Assembly: GCA_947374505.1 (NCBI GenBank)
Contig: CANCCE010000108.1
Coordinates: 1-8,824 of the forward strand
Direction of reading: 5' to 3'
DNA length: 8,824 bases
Source of the DNA: Comamonadaceae bacterium
GTDB lineage: Bacteria > Pseudomonadota > Gammaproteobacteria > Burkholderiales > Burkholderiaceae_C
Under the pieces are notes generated by a model, which did no database searches, had not been told where the DNA came from, and saw nothing but the letters and a program-made list of their open reading frames with translations. This document shows, in pieces, positions 1 through 6,198 of the stretch. Both the position numbers and the translations under genes were made by a program. Each line of letters opens with the position of its first letter. Positions within the stretch are counted from its first letter, which is position 1.

Positions 1-69
1 TCGCTCGGACTCGACATGTACAAGATGCGTGAACCGCTTGAAAAAGCCGGTATGCGCTACATCGACTGA
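1..69 (+). CDS. ligK: 4-carboxy-4-hydroxy-2-oxoadipate aldolase, C-terminal end only
   Basis: The window opens inside a reading frame that ends at TGA 67-69; 22 residues are visible. The tail contains LGLDMYKMREPLEKAG and ends in RYID. This resembles the C-terminus I recall for LigK/ProA/GalC class II aldolases of the RraA-like fold, which split 4-carboxy-4-hydroxy-2-oxoadipate to pyruvate and oxaloacetate (and decarboxylate oxaloacetate) in the protocatechuate 4,5-cleavage and gallate pathways. No catalytic residue lies in this fragment, so the call rests on the tail and on ligI at 1992, which acts two steps earlier in the same pathway. A different RraA-family protein is the main alternative. 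Confidence 0.65.
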   Translation, partial: SLGLDMYKMREPLEKAGMRYID

Positions 70-114
70 AGCGCTTCGCACTGCATGCTCGCCAGCTAAT
101 ACAGAAAGAGACCC

Positions 115-915
115 ATGAACTTGCGCAGAAAAATATTTTTGAGTTTGGCTTCAGGGGTTCTTGCGCTGGCCGCTGGCTGTGCGGCTGTCGTACCGGCCGT
201 CGATCCGTTAGTCATCCAGACGCTGGCGCCCACCGGAAGCTTGCGTGTGGGCGTGTATCTTGGGAGCCCAACGTCCCTGGTGCGCGATGCCAAAACCGGC
301 GACAAAGCCGGTGTCGCGTTTGAGCTTGGACAAGCTCTAGGGCGTCAGCTTGGCGTGCCGGTGGAGATCAAGGAATTCACCCGCTTGGCGGACGTTCTGG
401 AAGCTCTCAAGGGAGGCACGGTGGATTTCACGTTCACCAACGCCACGGCAGTGCGCGCCCGCGAGATGGACTTCACCGCGCCTTTGGTGCGGCTCGAACT
501 CGGTTATCTGGTGCCACCCGCATCAGCACTGAAAAACGTCACCGATGTCGACAAGCCGGGCACCCGTGTCGGTGTGGCGCAGGGCAGTTCTTCGCAAGGT
601 GTGCTGGGGCGGCTTTTCAAGAGTGCCGTGGTGGTGCCGGCGCCATCGGTCACGCAAGCGCAAGTCATGTTCCGTGAAGGTCAGATAGACGCCTTCGCCA
701 CCAACAAGGGCATCCTCAATGAGATGGCTGACGCGCTGCCTGGCTACCGAATTTTGGATGGCCGTTGGGGTCTCGAAACCATGGCCATTGCGATTCCGCA
801 GCACCGCGGCGCAGGCATGCCTTACTTGCGTCAGTTTGCTGACGACGCACGCCGGTCAGGTTTGTTGGCTGACATCGTGAAACGCGCTGGCTTACGCGGC
901 ACCAGCTCAGACTGA
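115..915 (+). CDS. Family-3 extracellular solute-binding lipoprotein (amino-acid ABC-type receptor)
   Basis: The 266-residue product starts with a short basic n-region (RRK, residues 4-6), a hydrophobic stretch, and a lipobox-like LAAGC with Cys22 as the predicted lipidated residue, so it is probably a membrane-anchored periplasmic lipoprotein. The mature part has the PBPb layout: a first strand SLRVGVYLG near residues 42-49, a segment VDFTFTNATAVRAREMDFTAP around 103-123 that matches the usual 'D...a..t.R...v.FS.Py' region, and a second lobe beginning TRVGVAQGSSS. Such receptors bind amino acids or small organic acids and usually feed an ABC permease. No permease or ATPase gene is in the window, so the partner is unknown. 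The start at ATG 115 follows a weak AAAGAG. It lies 45 bases after the ligK stop and 28 bases before the next gene, so co-transcription is likely. Confidence 0.8.
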   Translation: MNLRRKIFLSLASGVLALAAGCAAVVPAVDPLVIQTLAPTGSLRVGVYLGSPTSLVRDAKTGDKAGVAFELGQALGRQLGVPVEIKEFTRLADVLEALKGGTVDFTFTNATAVRAREMDFTAPLVRLELGYLVPPASALKNVTDVDKPGTRVGVAQGSSSQGVLGRLFKSAVVVPAPSVTQAQVMFREGQIDAFATNKGILNEMADALPGYRILDGRWGLETMAIAIPQHRGAGMPYLRQFADDARRSGLLADIVKRAGLRGTSSD

Positions 916-943
916 TCTTTATATTTTTATGAACGGACGCATC

Positions 944-1957
944 ATGACCTTATTCAATCAATTCAATTCAGCACAGCCTCAGACACGCCGTTACAGCTTG
1001 GCCGCGTTGCTGCTGTGCGCCTGCGGTGCCAGCTTTTTGGCCAGCTCTGCGCTGGCCCAGACCTACCCAGCCAAGCCAATCAAGCTCGTCGTCGGCTATC
1101 CGGCTGGCGGCGCGGTGGACATCGTGGCGCGCACCATGGGTCAGACGCTGTCGGCCAGCATGGGCCAGCCCTTTGTCATCGAGAACAAGCCCGGCGCCGG
1201 TACCAATATTGCCGTGAAATATGTCATCGACAGCCCGGCCGATGGCTACACCTTGATGTTGGCTGCCAATGCGCTGGCTGCCAACATGTCGCTCTACCAG
1301 CCGGCGCCTTTTGACGCTGAAAAAGACCTGACGCCGATTGCGCTGGTCGGTCGCGTGCCCGTAGTGCTGGCCGTCAACGCCGCGACCGGCCCGGCGACAT
1401 TGGCCAAATTGATCGAGTTGGCCAAGGCCAAGCCCGGCAGCGTCAACTACGCCAGCCCGGGCAATGGCTCAACACCGCACATGGCGGTGGAGTTGTTCCA
1501 GGCCATAGCTGGCATTTCAATGTCGCACGTGCCTTACCGTGGCGGCGGCCCCGCCATCACCGACGTCATCGGCGGTCAGTTGCCGATGGTCGCTGTCAAC
1601 GCACTGGAGGCACTGCCGCACGTTAAAAGCGGGCGTCTGCGCGTGCTGGCTGTGTTGAGCCCCACACGCGCCGCCACACTGCCTGATGTGCCGACGATGG
1701 CCGAGAGTGGTTTTCCAGGCTTTGAGGCTTCGGTCTGGTACGGCTTGGTAGCGCCTGCTTCGACCCCCAAAGCGGTGGTGCAGCGCTTGCACGCCGAAGT
1801 TCAGAAGGCCTTGCAAACACCGGAGGTGCGCGAGCGCATGGCGGCTGTGGGTGGCATCGTGTTGCCGGGAAGCACCGAGCAATTTGCTGCGTTGATCCAC
1901 TCCGATCGTCTGCGTTACGCCAAGGTCGTTCGCGACGCCAACATCAAACCTGACTGA
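944..1957 (+). CDS. Bug/TctC-family tripartite tricarboxylate transporter substrate-binding protein (first copy)
   Basis: From ATG 944 the product is 337 residues, typical for the family. It has an extended n-region with TRRYSLA, a hydrophobic core at about residues 19-33 and a likely cleavage ALA|Q at 38/39, followed by the Bug hallmark QTYPAKPIKLVVGYPAGG with the ligand-loop Asp shortly after (AVDIVAR). Other family blocks are ENKPGAG, ADGYTLML, the VPYRGGGPAITDVIGGQ segment and LPDVPTMAES. Bug proteins bind carboxylates such as di- and tricarboxylates or aromatic acids in the periplasm and deliver them to TctA/TctB; neither gene is in the window. An in-frame ATG at 929 adds five residues, but ACGGA at 933-937 sits six bases before 944 and nothing comparable precedes 929. 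Position between the lipoprotein and ligI suggests capture of an acid feeding the pyrone dicarboxylate route, which is inference. Confidence 0.9.
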   Translation: MTLFNQFNSAQPQTRRYSLAALLLCACGASFLASSALAQTYPAKPIKLVVGYPAGGAVDIVARTMGQTLSASMGQPFVIENKPGAGTNIAVKYVIDSPADGYTLMLAANALAANMSLYQPAPFDAEKDLTPIALVGRVPVVLAVNAATGPATLAKLIELAKAKPGSVNYASPGNGSTPHMAVELFQAIAGISMSHVPYRGGGPAITDVIGGQLPMVAVNALEALPHVKSGRLRVLAVLSPTRAATLPDVPTMAESGFPGFEASVWYGLVAPASTPKAVVQRLHAEVQKALQTPEVRERMAAVGGIVLPGSTEQFAALIHSDRLRYAKVVRDANIKPD

Positions 1958-1991
1958 TCAACATCAGCCACCCCTCAAACCAAAGACCTCG

Positions 1992-2909
1992 ATGGAATTC
2001 ACCAAAACACCCGGCTGGCTCGACTGGTACGCCAGCCCGAGCCAACCCCGCTTCAAGTTGCCCGTGGGCGCGGTCGACGCGCACTGCCATGTCTTTGGCC
2101 CCGTTGCGCAATTCCCGTATGCGGCAGAGCGCAAGTACACGCCGTGCGATGCGTCGGCTGCGCAGTTGTTTGCCTTGCGCGACCACCTCGGTTTTGCCCG
2201 CAACGTGATCGTTCAGGCCACTTGCCACGGTACGGACAACAGCGCCATGCTCGCGGCACTCACGGCTTCAGAAGGCCGTGCGCGTGGCGTGGCCACGGTG
2301 CGCCGTGACGTCACCGATGCAGCCTTGCAGGAGATGCATGCGGCTGGCGTGCGCGCGGTACGTTTTAACTTTGTCAAACGGCTGGTTGACTTCACGCCAA
2401 AAGATGAGCTGCTTGAAATTGCTGCACGCATTGCGCCCCTAGGCTGGCATGTGGTGATTTACTTTGAAGCTGTGGACCTGCCCGAGTTGTGGGACTTTTT
2501 CACCGCTTTGCCGACCACTGTGGTGGTCGACCACATGGGCCGACCCAATGTCAGTCAGCCGGTGGACGGGCCGGAATTTGAGTTGTTCGTGAAGTTCATG
2601 CGCCAGCACCCGAACGTCTGGAGTAAAGTCACTTGCCCCGAGCGCTTGAGCGTGACGGGGCCGAAGGCGCTGAACGGTGAGACGCCGGCGTACCGCGACG
2701 TCGTTCCCTTTGCTCGGCGTTTGGTCGAGAGCTTTCCGGACCGCGTGTTGTGGGGCACCGACTGGCCGCACCCAAACCTCAAAGACCACATGCCCGACGA
2801 CGGTCTGCTGGTCGATTTCATTCCCGCCATCGCCACCACGCCAGCGCTGCAACAGCAGTTGCTGGTCGGCAACCCGATGCGCTTGTATTGGCCTGAACTG
2901 GTTGCCTAG
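1992..2909 (+). CDS. ligI: 2-pyrone-4,6-dicarboxylate lactonase (amidohydrolase superfamily)
   Basis: The enzyme hydrolyses 2-pyrone-4,6-dicarboxylate to 4-oxalomesaconate in the cytoplasm, in the protocatechuate 4,5-cleavage pathway for lignin-type aromatics. The 305-residue product carries VDAHCHVFGP with His31 and His33, then ALRDHLGFARNVIVQATCHG (residues 61-80), Arg124 and Arg130 within VRFNFVKRLVD, Tyr157, His181 in VVDHMGRP, Arg218 in CPERL, and Asp257 in WGTDWPHPN. As recalled, these match the catalytic and substrate-carboxylate-binding residues of characterised LigI at nearly the same numbering. Relative to the Sphingobium protein there is an insertion of roughly eight residues between Arg218 and Asp257 (around ALNGETPAY). 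The start at 1992 has a poor ribosome site, but the N-terminus aligns well. The gene follows the Bug gene by 34 bases and ends five bases from a convergent transporter gene. Confidence 0.92.
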   Translation: MEFTKTPGWLDWYASPSQPRFKLPVGAVDAHCHVFGPVAQFPYAAERKYTPCDASAAQLFALRDHLGFARNVIVQATCHGTDNSAMLAALTASEGRARGVATVRRDVTDAALQEMHAAGVRAVRFNFVKRLVDFTPKDELLEIAARIAPLGWHVVIYFEAVDLPELWDFFTALPTTVVVDHMGRPNVSQPVDGPEFELFVKFMRQHPNVWSKVTCPERLSVTGPKALNGETPAYRDVVPFARRLVESFPDRVLWGTDWPHPNLKDHMPDDGLLVDFIPAIATTPALQQQLLVGNPMRLYWPELVA

Positions 2910-2914
2910 CCAAG

Positions 2915-3841
2915 TCAGCGTTTGCGCAAGCCCAACGCCATCACTGCTGCCACGACAAGCAAAGCGCCGGCCACTTGCACCGGCGCGATGCTCTGGCCAA
3001 GCAGCAACCAAGCCAAGACCAAGGCAAACACCGGTTCCACATTCATGATGGCCGAGTTGCCGACCACGCCCAGTTTGGGCAGTACCGCGAACAAGATGGT
3101 GAAGGCCGTGCCGTACAAAAACGTCAGCGCGGCCAAGCCCCACCAACCGGCCATTGCTTGCGGAAAATGAAAGCCGCCTTGTCCAACCACCACACTCAAT
3201 CCCACCAAGCCAGTCAGCATCAAGGTGGTGGCGGTGCGCACGCGGGCATCCAAGTCTGCGGCTTCGTTTTGTGTCAACACCAGCGCCAGCGCGAAGGTTC
3301 CGGCGGCCGCCATGGCAAAGCCAACACCCGCCCCGATGCGGGACCATTGGCCTGATGCACCCAAGCCAGACGTCGCACCCAACACATCGAGCGCCAGTGC
3401 CAGCCCCAGCAAGATCACTGGCATGGCCATGAGCATGGCGCGCTCGGGCCGTTGTCGGTAAATCACCCAAGCCCACAGCGCGGTCCAAATCGGATACGTG
3501 TTGAAGGCCAACAGCGCCAACGCCACCGGCAGCAGGGCCACGGATGAATAGATGCACAAGCTCTGCACGCCGATCAACAAACCGATAACGGGCAGCACGC
3601 GTTTGTGGCGTGCGCTAAAGCGCAGGCGGGCGCCTTGCACCACGATGATGATGGCAATGACCAGCGCCGTCACCCAGCTGCGAAAGACCACGGCCGTCGC
3701 CACATCGGTGCCGTTGTTGAAGGCGATGCGGGCGGCCACATGGTTGCCGCCCATCATCAGCGCGACCAGCAGCAGCGTGGCAAAAGCGCTGGCGCTGAGC
3801 GCCTTGACAGGTGTGATGGCGGTGGGTGTGGAGCGGTTCAT
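2915..3841 (-). CDS. EamA/DMT-family membrane transporter
   Basis: The 308-residue product is almost wholly hydrophobic, with about ten predicted membrane helices in two EamA repeats. The first repeat begins near residue 18 (LLLVALMMGGNHVAARIAF) and includes the family-typical ALLPVALALLAFNTYPIWTA block. The second begins near residue 165 and contains YGTAFTILFAVLPKLGVVGNSAIMNVEPVFA and ends with LLGQSIAPVQVAGALLVVAAV. DMT/EamA proteins are mostly inner-membrane exporters or facilitators of metabolites and amino acids; the substrate cannot be told from the sequence. The gene points away from the GntR regulator and shares its 110-base intergenic region, so it may fall under the same operator. 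Its C-terminus ends five bases from ligI. No strong ribosome site precedes ATG 3841 on this strand. Confidence 0.85.
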   Translation of the reverse strand: MNRSTPTAITPVKALSASAFATLLLVALMMGGNHVAARIAFNNGTDVATAVVFRSWVTALVIAIIIVVQGARLRFSARHKRVLPVIGLLIGVQSLCIYSSVALLPVALALLAFNTYPIWTALWAWVIYRQRPERAMLMAMPVILLGLALALDVLGATSGLGASGQWSRIGAGVGFAMAAAGTFALALVLTQNEAADLDARVRTATTLMLTGLVGLSVVVGQGGFHFPQAMAGWWGLAALTFLYGTAFTILFAVLPKLGVVGNSAIMNVEPVFALVLAWLLLGQSIAPVQVAGALLVVAAVMALGLRKR

Positions 3842-3897
3842 GCGCGGATGTTACGCCCAGAAAAAGTGACGACAAAAAGATAAGGCCGGGTAAGTAC

Positions 3898-3924
3898 TAT
3901 GCACAAAATTAATTTTTGTGCATA
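3898..3924. promoter_or_regulatory. Perfect 11-bp inverted repeat, probable GntR operator
   Basis: The left arm TATGCACAAAA (3898-3908) is exactly reverse-complementary to the right arm TTTTGTGCATA (3914-3924), separated by five A/T bases. It lies in the divergent region between the EamA gene (start 3841) and the GntR gene (start 3952), ending 27 bases before the regulator ATG. A -10-like TACTAT (3895-3900) overlaps the left arm, which would suit repression of the rightward promoter, although no good -35 was found. FCD-type GntR proteins bind as dimers to palindromes near their own promoters. An RNA hairpin is an alternative reading, but the upstream placement favours a DNA site. The repeat is observed; the binding protein is inferred. 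Confidence 0.7.
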
Positions 3925-3951
3925 AAGTTGCGAAAATTGAAAAGCCACCAG

Positions 3952-4647
3952 ATGCTGCCCGTCACCGCCTCAATGCACACCTCACTCTCTGAAAAAGCCT
4001 TTGCACAGCTGCGTCATGCCGTGCTCGCGGGTGCTTTCGAGCCGGGGGCCAAACTCAAGATTGACGAGTTGCAAGGGAGTTATGGTTTTTCCAGCAGTCC
4101 GTTGCGAGAAGCCTTGAACCGCCTGAGTCAAGAAGGCTTGGTCAGGGCCGATGATCGAAAAGGATTCCGAGTCGCACCCATATCGCGTGACGACCTGGCT
4201 GACATCACGCACATGCGTTTGATGGTCGATGTCGCTGCGCTGCGTGAATCCATACAACACGGTGACGATGTTTGGGAAGCGGCCATCGTCGCTGCGGCTC
4301 ATCGCCTGGCCAAGGTTGAGTCACAACTGAGCGAAGGGCCGAAGGTGCTCAACGACACTTGGAGTGGCCTGCATCGTGACTACCATTTAGCGCTGCTGGC
4401 GGCCTGCCCATCACAGCGCCAACGCGCCTTGTGTGCCAGTTTGTTTGACCAGGCCGAGCGTTACCGACGTTACTCAGCGCTGCATCGCGTGACCCATCAC
4501 AACAAAAATAAGTCGCACCGCCGCCTGATGGACGCCGTGCTCAAGCGCGATGCGGACACTGCTTGTGTGTTGCTGGACGAACACATCCGCAGCACCCAGA
4601 TCAATGTCGAAGCTGCGCTCCAGCGCTTTGAGGCCAGCCAGAACTAA
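3952..4647 (+). CDS. GntR-family transcriptional regulator, FadR/FCD subfamily
   Basis: The 231-residue product has an N-terminal winged helix (about residues 12-76): LRHAVLAGAFEPGAKL, then ELQGSYGFSSSPLREALNRL as the recognition region, then EGLV and GFRVAPIS of the wing. The C-terminal part is an all-helical FCD ligand domain with likely metal or ligand residues Asp93, His145 (HRDYHLALL), His189 (SHRRLMDAV) and His211 (LLDEHI). Such proteins usually repress adjacent catabolic genes and release DNA on binding an organic acid. The frame is open back to a TTG at 3916, but that start lies inside the inverted repeat at 3898-3924; ATG 3952, after GAAAAG, is preferred, and ATG 3973 is possible. 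The gene heads a same-strand run of five genes, with 32 bases to the next, so it probably controls that operon and itself. Confidence 0.88.
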   Translation: MLPVTASMHTSLSEKAFAQLRHAVLAGAFEPGAKLKIDELQGSYGFSSSPLREALNRLSQEGLVRADDRKGFRVAPISRDDLADITHMRLMVDVAALRESIQHGDDVWEAAIVAAAHRLAKVESQLSEGPKVLNDTWSGLHRDYHLALLAACPSQRQRALCASLFDQAERYRRYSALHRVTHHNKNKSHRRLMDAVLKRDADTACVLLDEHIRSTQINVEAALQRFEASQN

Positions 4648-4679
4648 TGCCCGCGAACCTCATTCAATAAAGGAAACCC

Positions 4680-5225
4680 ATGCTGTCAGTGACCCGGCCG
4701 ACGCCATCGCACTTTGGAATTTTTGTCACCGACATCGTGCGCATGGTGGCTTTTTACACACAGGTTTTTGGGCTCACGGTCACCGACCGCGGTGTCGGTA
4801 GAACCTTCAAGAGCGAGCTGGTGTTCATGAGTGCCAGTCCAGACCAGCATCATCAGCTGGTGTTGGCCTCAGGTCGTCCGCCGGAAGCGACCTTCAGCAC
4901 CGTCATGCAAATTTCGTTTGCTGTGCCCAGCATCCAACACATCCGAGATGCGCAAGCCGCTGCGCTGGTCCATGGCGCGACCCAGATGCGTGGCCTGAAC
5001 CATGGCAACGCCTTGTCAATTTATTTTTCAGACCCCGAGGGCAACACCATCGAGGTCTACCTCGATACCCCTTGGTACGTGGCGCAACCGCATGGTGATC
5101 CGCTCGACCTCAGCAAGAGCGACGCAGAGCTGATGCGCGAGACCGAGGCCATCTGCCGCGCCGACCCGACCTTCATGCCCCTAGCCGATTGGCAAGCCTG
5201 CTTTGAAAGCCAAAAGGCTGCGTGA
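4680..5225 (+). CDS. VOC-superfamily protein (glyoxalase/extradiol dioxygenase-like)
   Basis: The 181-residue product shows two βαβββ modules. Module 1 opens with THE pattern HFGIFVTD (His11) and VAFYTQVFGLTVTDRGVG and closes with DQHHQLVLASG. Module 2 opens at MQISFAVPS and closes with YFSDPEGNTIEVYLDTPW (Glu125). The predicted metal ligands are His11 and Glu125, with Gln77 at the place where extradiol dioxygenases usually have His; His57 or His58 could contribute from module 1. About 50 residues follow the fold, rich in charged residues. The family includes ring-cleaving dioxygenases, isomerases and glyoxalases; with the adjacent FAA hydrolase a ring-opening or isomerising role on an aromatic or keto-acid intermediate is plausible but unproven. 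ATG 4680 follows AAAGGAAA at suitable spacing, 32 bases after the GntR stop. Confidence 0.82.
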   Translation: MLSVTRPTPSHFGIFVTDIVRMVAFYTQVFGLTVTDRGVGRTFKSELVFMSASPDQHHQLVLASGRPPEATFSTVMQISFAVPSIQHIRDAQAAALVHGATQMRGLNHGNALSIYFSDPEGNTIEVYLDTPWYVAQPHGDPLDLSKSDAELMRETEAICRADPTFMPLADWQACFESQKAA

Positions 5226-5256
5226 TGAAAAGCCGATATTTTTTGTTTTAACTGTT

Positions 5257-5260
5257 GGAG
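5257..5260 (+). promoter_or_regulatory. Ribosome binding site fixing the FAA-hydrolase start
   Basis: GGAG lies five bases before ATG 5266. The frame is also open from an upstream ATG at 5203, which overlaps the VOC gene and would add 21 residues not resembling the family. The site plus the family-like beginning MRLLSYLHQG support 5266. Confidence 0.7.
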
Positions 5261-5265
5261 ATTTC

Positions 5266-6129
5266 ATGAGATTACTGTCTTACTTGCATCAAGGCCAAGA
5301 ATGCTATGGCGCTGCCATTGGCGATGAGGTGGTTAACTTGAGCCGCAGCCGGCCACAGTTGCCCTCACTGGCTGAGTACATCGGTTCGGGCGAATACTTG
5401 AAGGCGGCAGAGCACGCCAAAGGCGCACCCGTTGACGGTCCGTTGGCGACCCTGCATTACCTGCCGGTGATCCCGCGTTCTGAAAAAATCATTTGCGCCG
5501 TGCGCAATTACATGGACCACCACAAAGAAGTGCTGGCCGCTGGCATGCACCGTGAGTTGTCTGAGCAGCCACCGATCTTCTTACGCGTCTGGCGCTCCCA
5601 AATCGGGCACAACCAGCCTATCGTCAACCCGAAGGTGTCTGACTCACTGGACTGGGAAGGCGAGTTGGCCGTGATCATCGGCAAGGAAGGCCGCAACATC
5701 CCGAAAGAAGATGCGTGGGACTACGTTGCCGGCTACTCCTGCTACAACGACGCGAGCGTGCGTGAGTGGCAATTCCATGCCAAGCAAATTGCATCTGGCA
5801 AAAACTTCGAAGCTACCGGCGGCTTTGGCCCCTGGATGGTCACCGCCGACGAAATCGCGCCGGGCCGCGAACTCAAACTGGTCACGCGCCTGAATGGCAA
5901 GGTCGAGCAGTCTAGCCATACCGGCCACATGATTTTTGACATTCCGACGCTGATCAATTACGCCTCGACCATCTTCACGTTGGTCCCAGGCGACGTCATC
6001 GCTACTGGCACGCCGGCGGGTGTGGGCTGGAGCCGCAAGCCGCCGCTGGTCATGCGCGCGGGGGATGTGGTGGAAGTTGAAATCGAAGCGGTTGGTACCT
6101 TGCGCAACCCGATCGCCGCTGGCGATTAA
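5266..6129 (+). CDS. Fumarylacetoacetate hydrolase (FAA/FAH) family enzyme
   Basis: From ATG 5266 the product is 287 residues, normal for bacterial FAA-family hydrolases, isomerases and decarboxylases. The N-terminal cap (1-65) precedes the catalytic domain: KIICAVRNYMDHHKE (His85, Glu88), PPIFLRVWRSQIGHNQPI, and the metal triad Glu131, Glu133 (DWEGELAVIIGK) and Asp162 (YNDASVREWQ). Later come GFGPWMVTADEI, then VIATGTPAGVG and GDVVEVEIEAVGTLRNPI. The reaction is typically cleavage of a C-C bond in, or isomerisation of, an acylpyruvate or hydroxymuconate-like keto acid using Mg2+ or Mn2+. Which of these applies cannot be decided. It lies 40 bases after the VOC gene, across an AT-rich spacer, and is followed by a hairpin and a Bug receptor. 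Pairing with the VOC protein suggests consecutive steps. Confidence 0.9.
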   Translation: MRLLSYLHQGQECYGAAIGDEVVNLSRSRPQLPSLAEYIGSGEYLKAAEHAKGAPVDGPLATLHYLPVIPRSEKIICAVRNYMDHHKEVLAAGMHRELSEQPPIFLRVWRSQIGHNQPIVNPKVSDSLDWEGELAVIIGKEGRNIPKEDAWDYVAGYSCYNDASVREWQFHAKQIASGKNFEATGGFGPWMVTADEIAPGRELKLVTRLNGKVEQSSHTGHMIFDIPTLINYASTIFTLVPGDVIATGTPAGVGWSRKPPLVMRAGDVVEVEIEAVGTLRNPIAAGD

Positions 6130-6135
6130 ATACAG

Positions 6136-6158
6136 CTGACCGGCCATGGGCCCGTCAG
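6136..6158 (+). other. Intergenic hairpin between FAA hydrolase and Bug genes
   Basis: CTGACCGGCC (6136-6145) pairs with GGCCCGTCAG (6149-6158) over ten positions with one C-C mismatch and a three-base loop. It starts seven bases after the FAA stop codon. The nearest T-run is 13 bases downstream (6172-6177), so it is not a classic intrinsic terminator. It may be a partial terminator, an RNA-stability element, or chance. Confidence 0.45.
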
Positions 6159-6198
6159 AGGTCCAGGCTATGTTTTTATACAACACCAGGAGACAAGC

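Noticed and set aside
886..906. GCTGG/CCAGC inverted repeat near the end of the lipoprotein gene
   Set aside because: Five pairs with an eleven-base loop, mostly inside the coding region; expected by chance in GC-rich DNA.
2439..3557. A 372-residue open frame on the minus strand across ligI and the EamA gene
   Set aside because: It overlaps two well-supported genes in other frames, is rich in Gly, Arg and His as expected of a high-GC shadow frame, and matches no family I recognise.
3916..3951. TTG start for the GntR gene, adding 12 residues
   Set aside because: The start lies inside the right arm of the inverted repeat, has no ribosome site, and the added residues precede the normal beginning of the family.
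5208..5244. Short stem AGCC/GGCT at the end of the VOC gene followed by a T-run (5239-5244), as a terminator
   Set aside because: Only four base pairs and partly inside the coding sequence, with the T-run about 20 bases away; too weak to call.
5225..5251. Eight-codon mini-ORF overlapping the VOC stop as ATGA
   Set aside because: Too short to judge, no conserved feature, and probably a by-product of the AT-rich spacer.
5203..5265. Upstream ATG start for the FAA hydrolase
   Set aside because: It overlaps the VOC gene and adds 21 residues unlike the family; GGAG at 5257-5260 supports ATG 5266.
5644..6186. A 180-residue minus-strand frame opposite the FAA hydrolase
   Set aside because: It is antisense to conserved catalytic segments of the hydrolase and shows no domain of its own.
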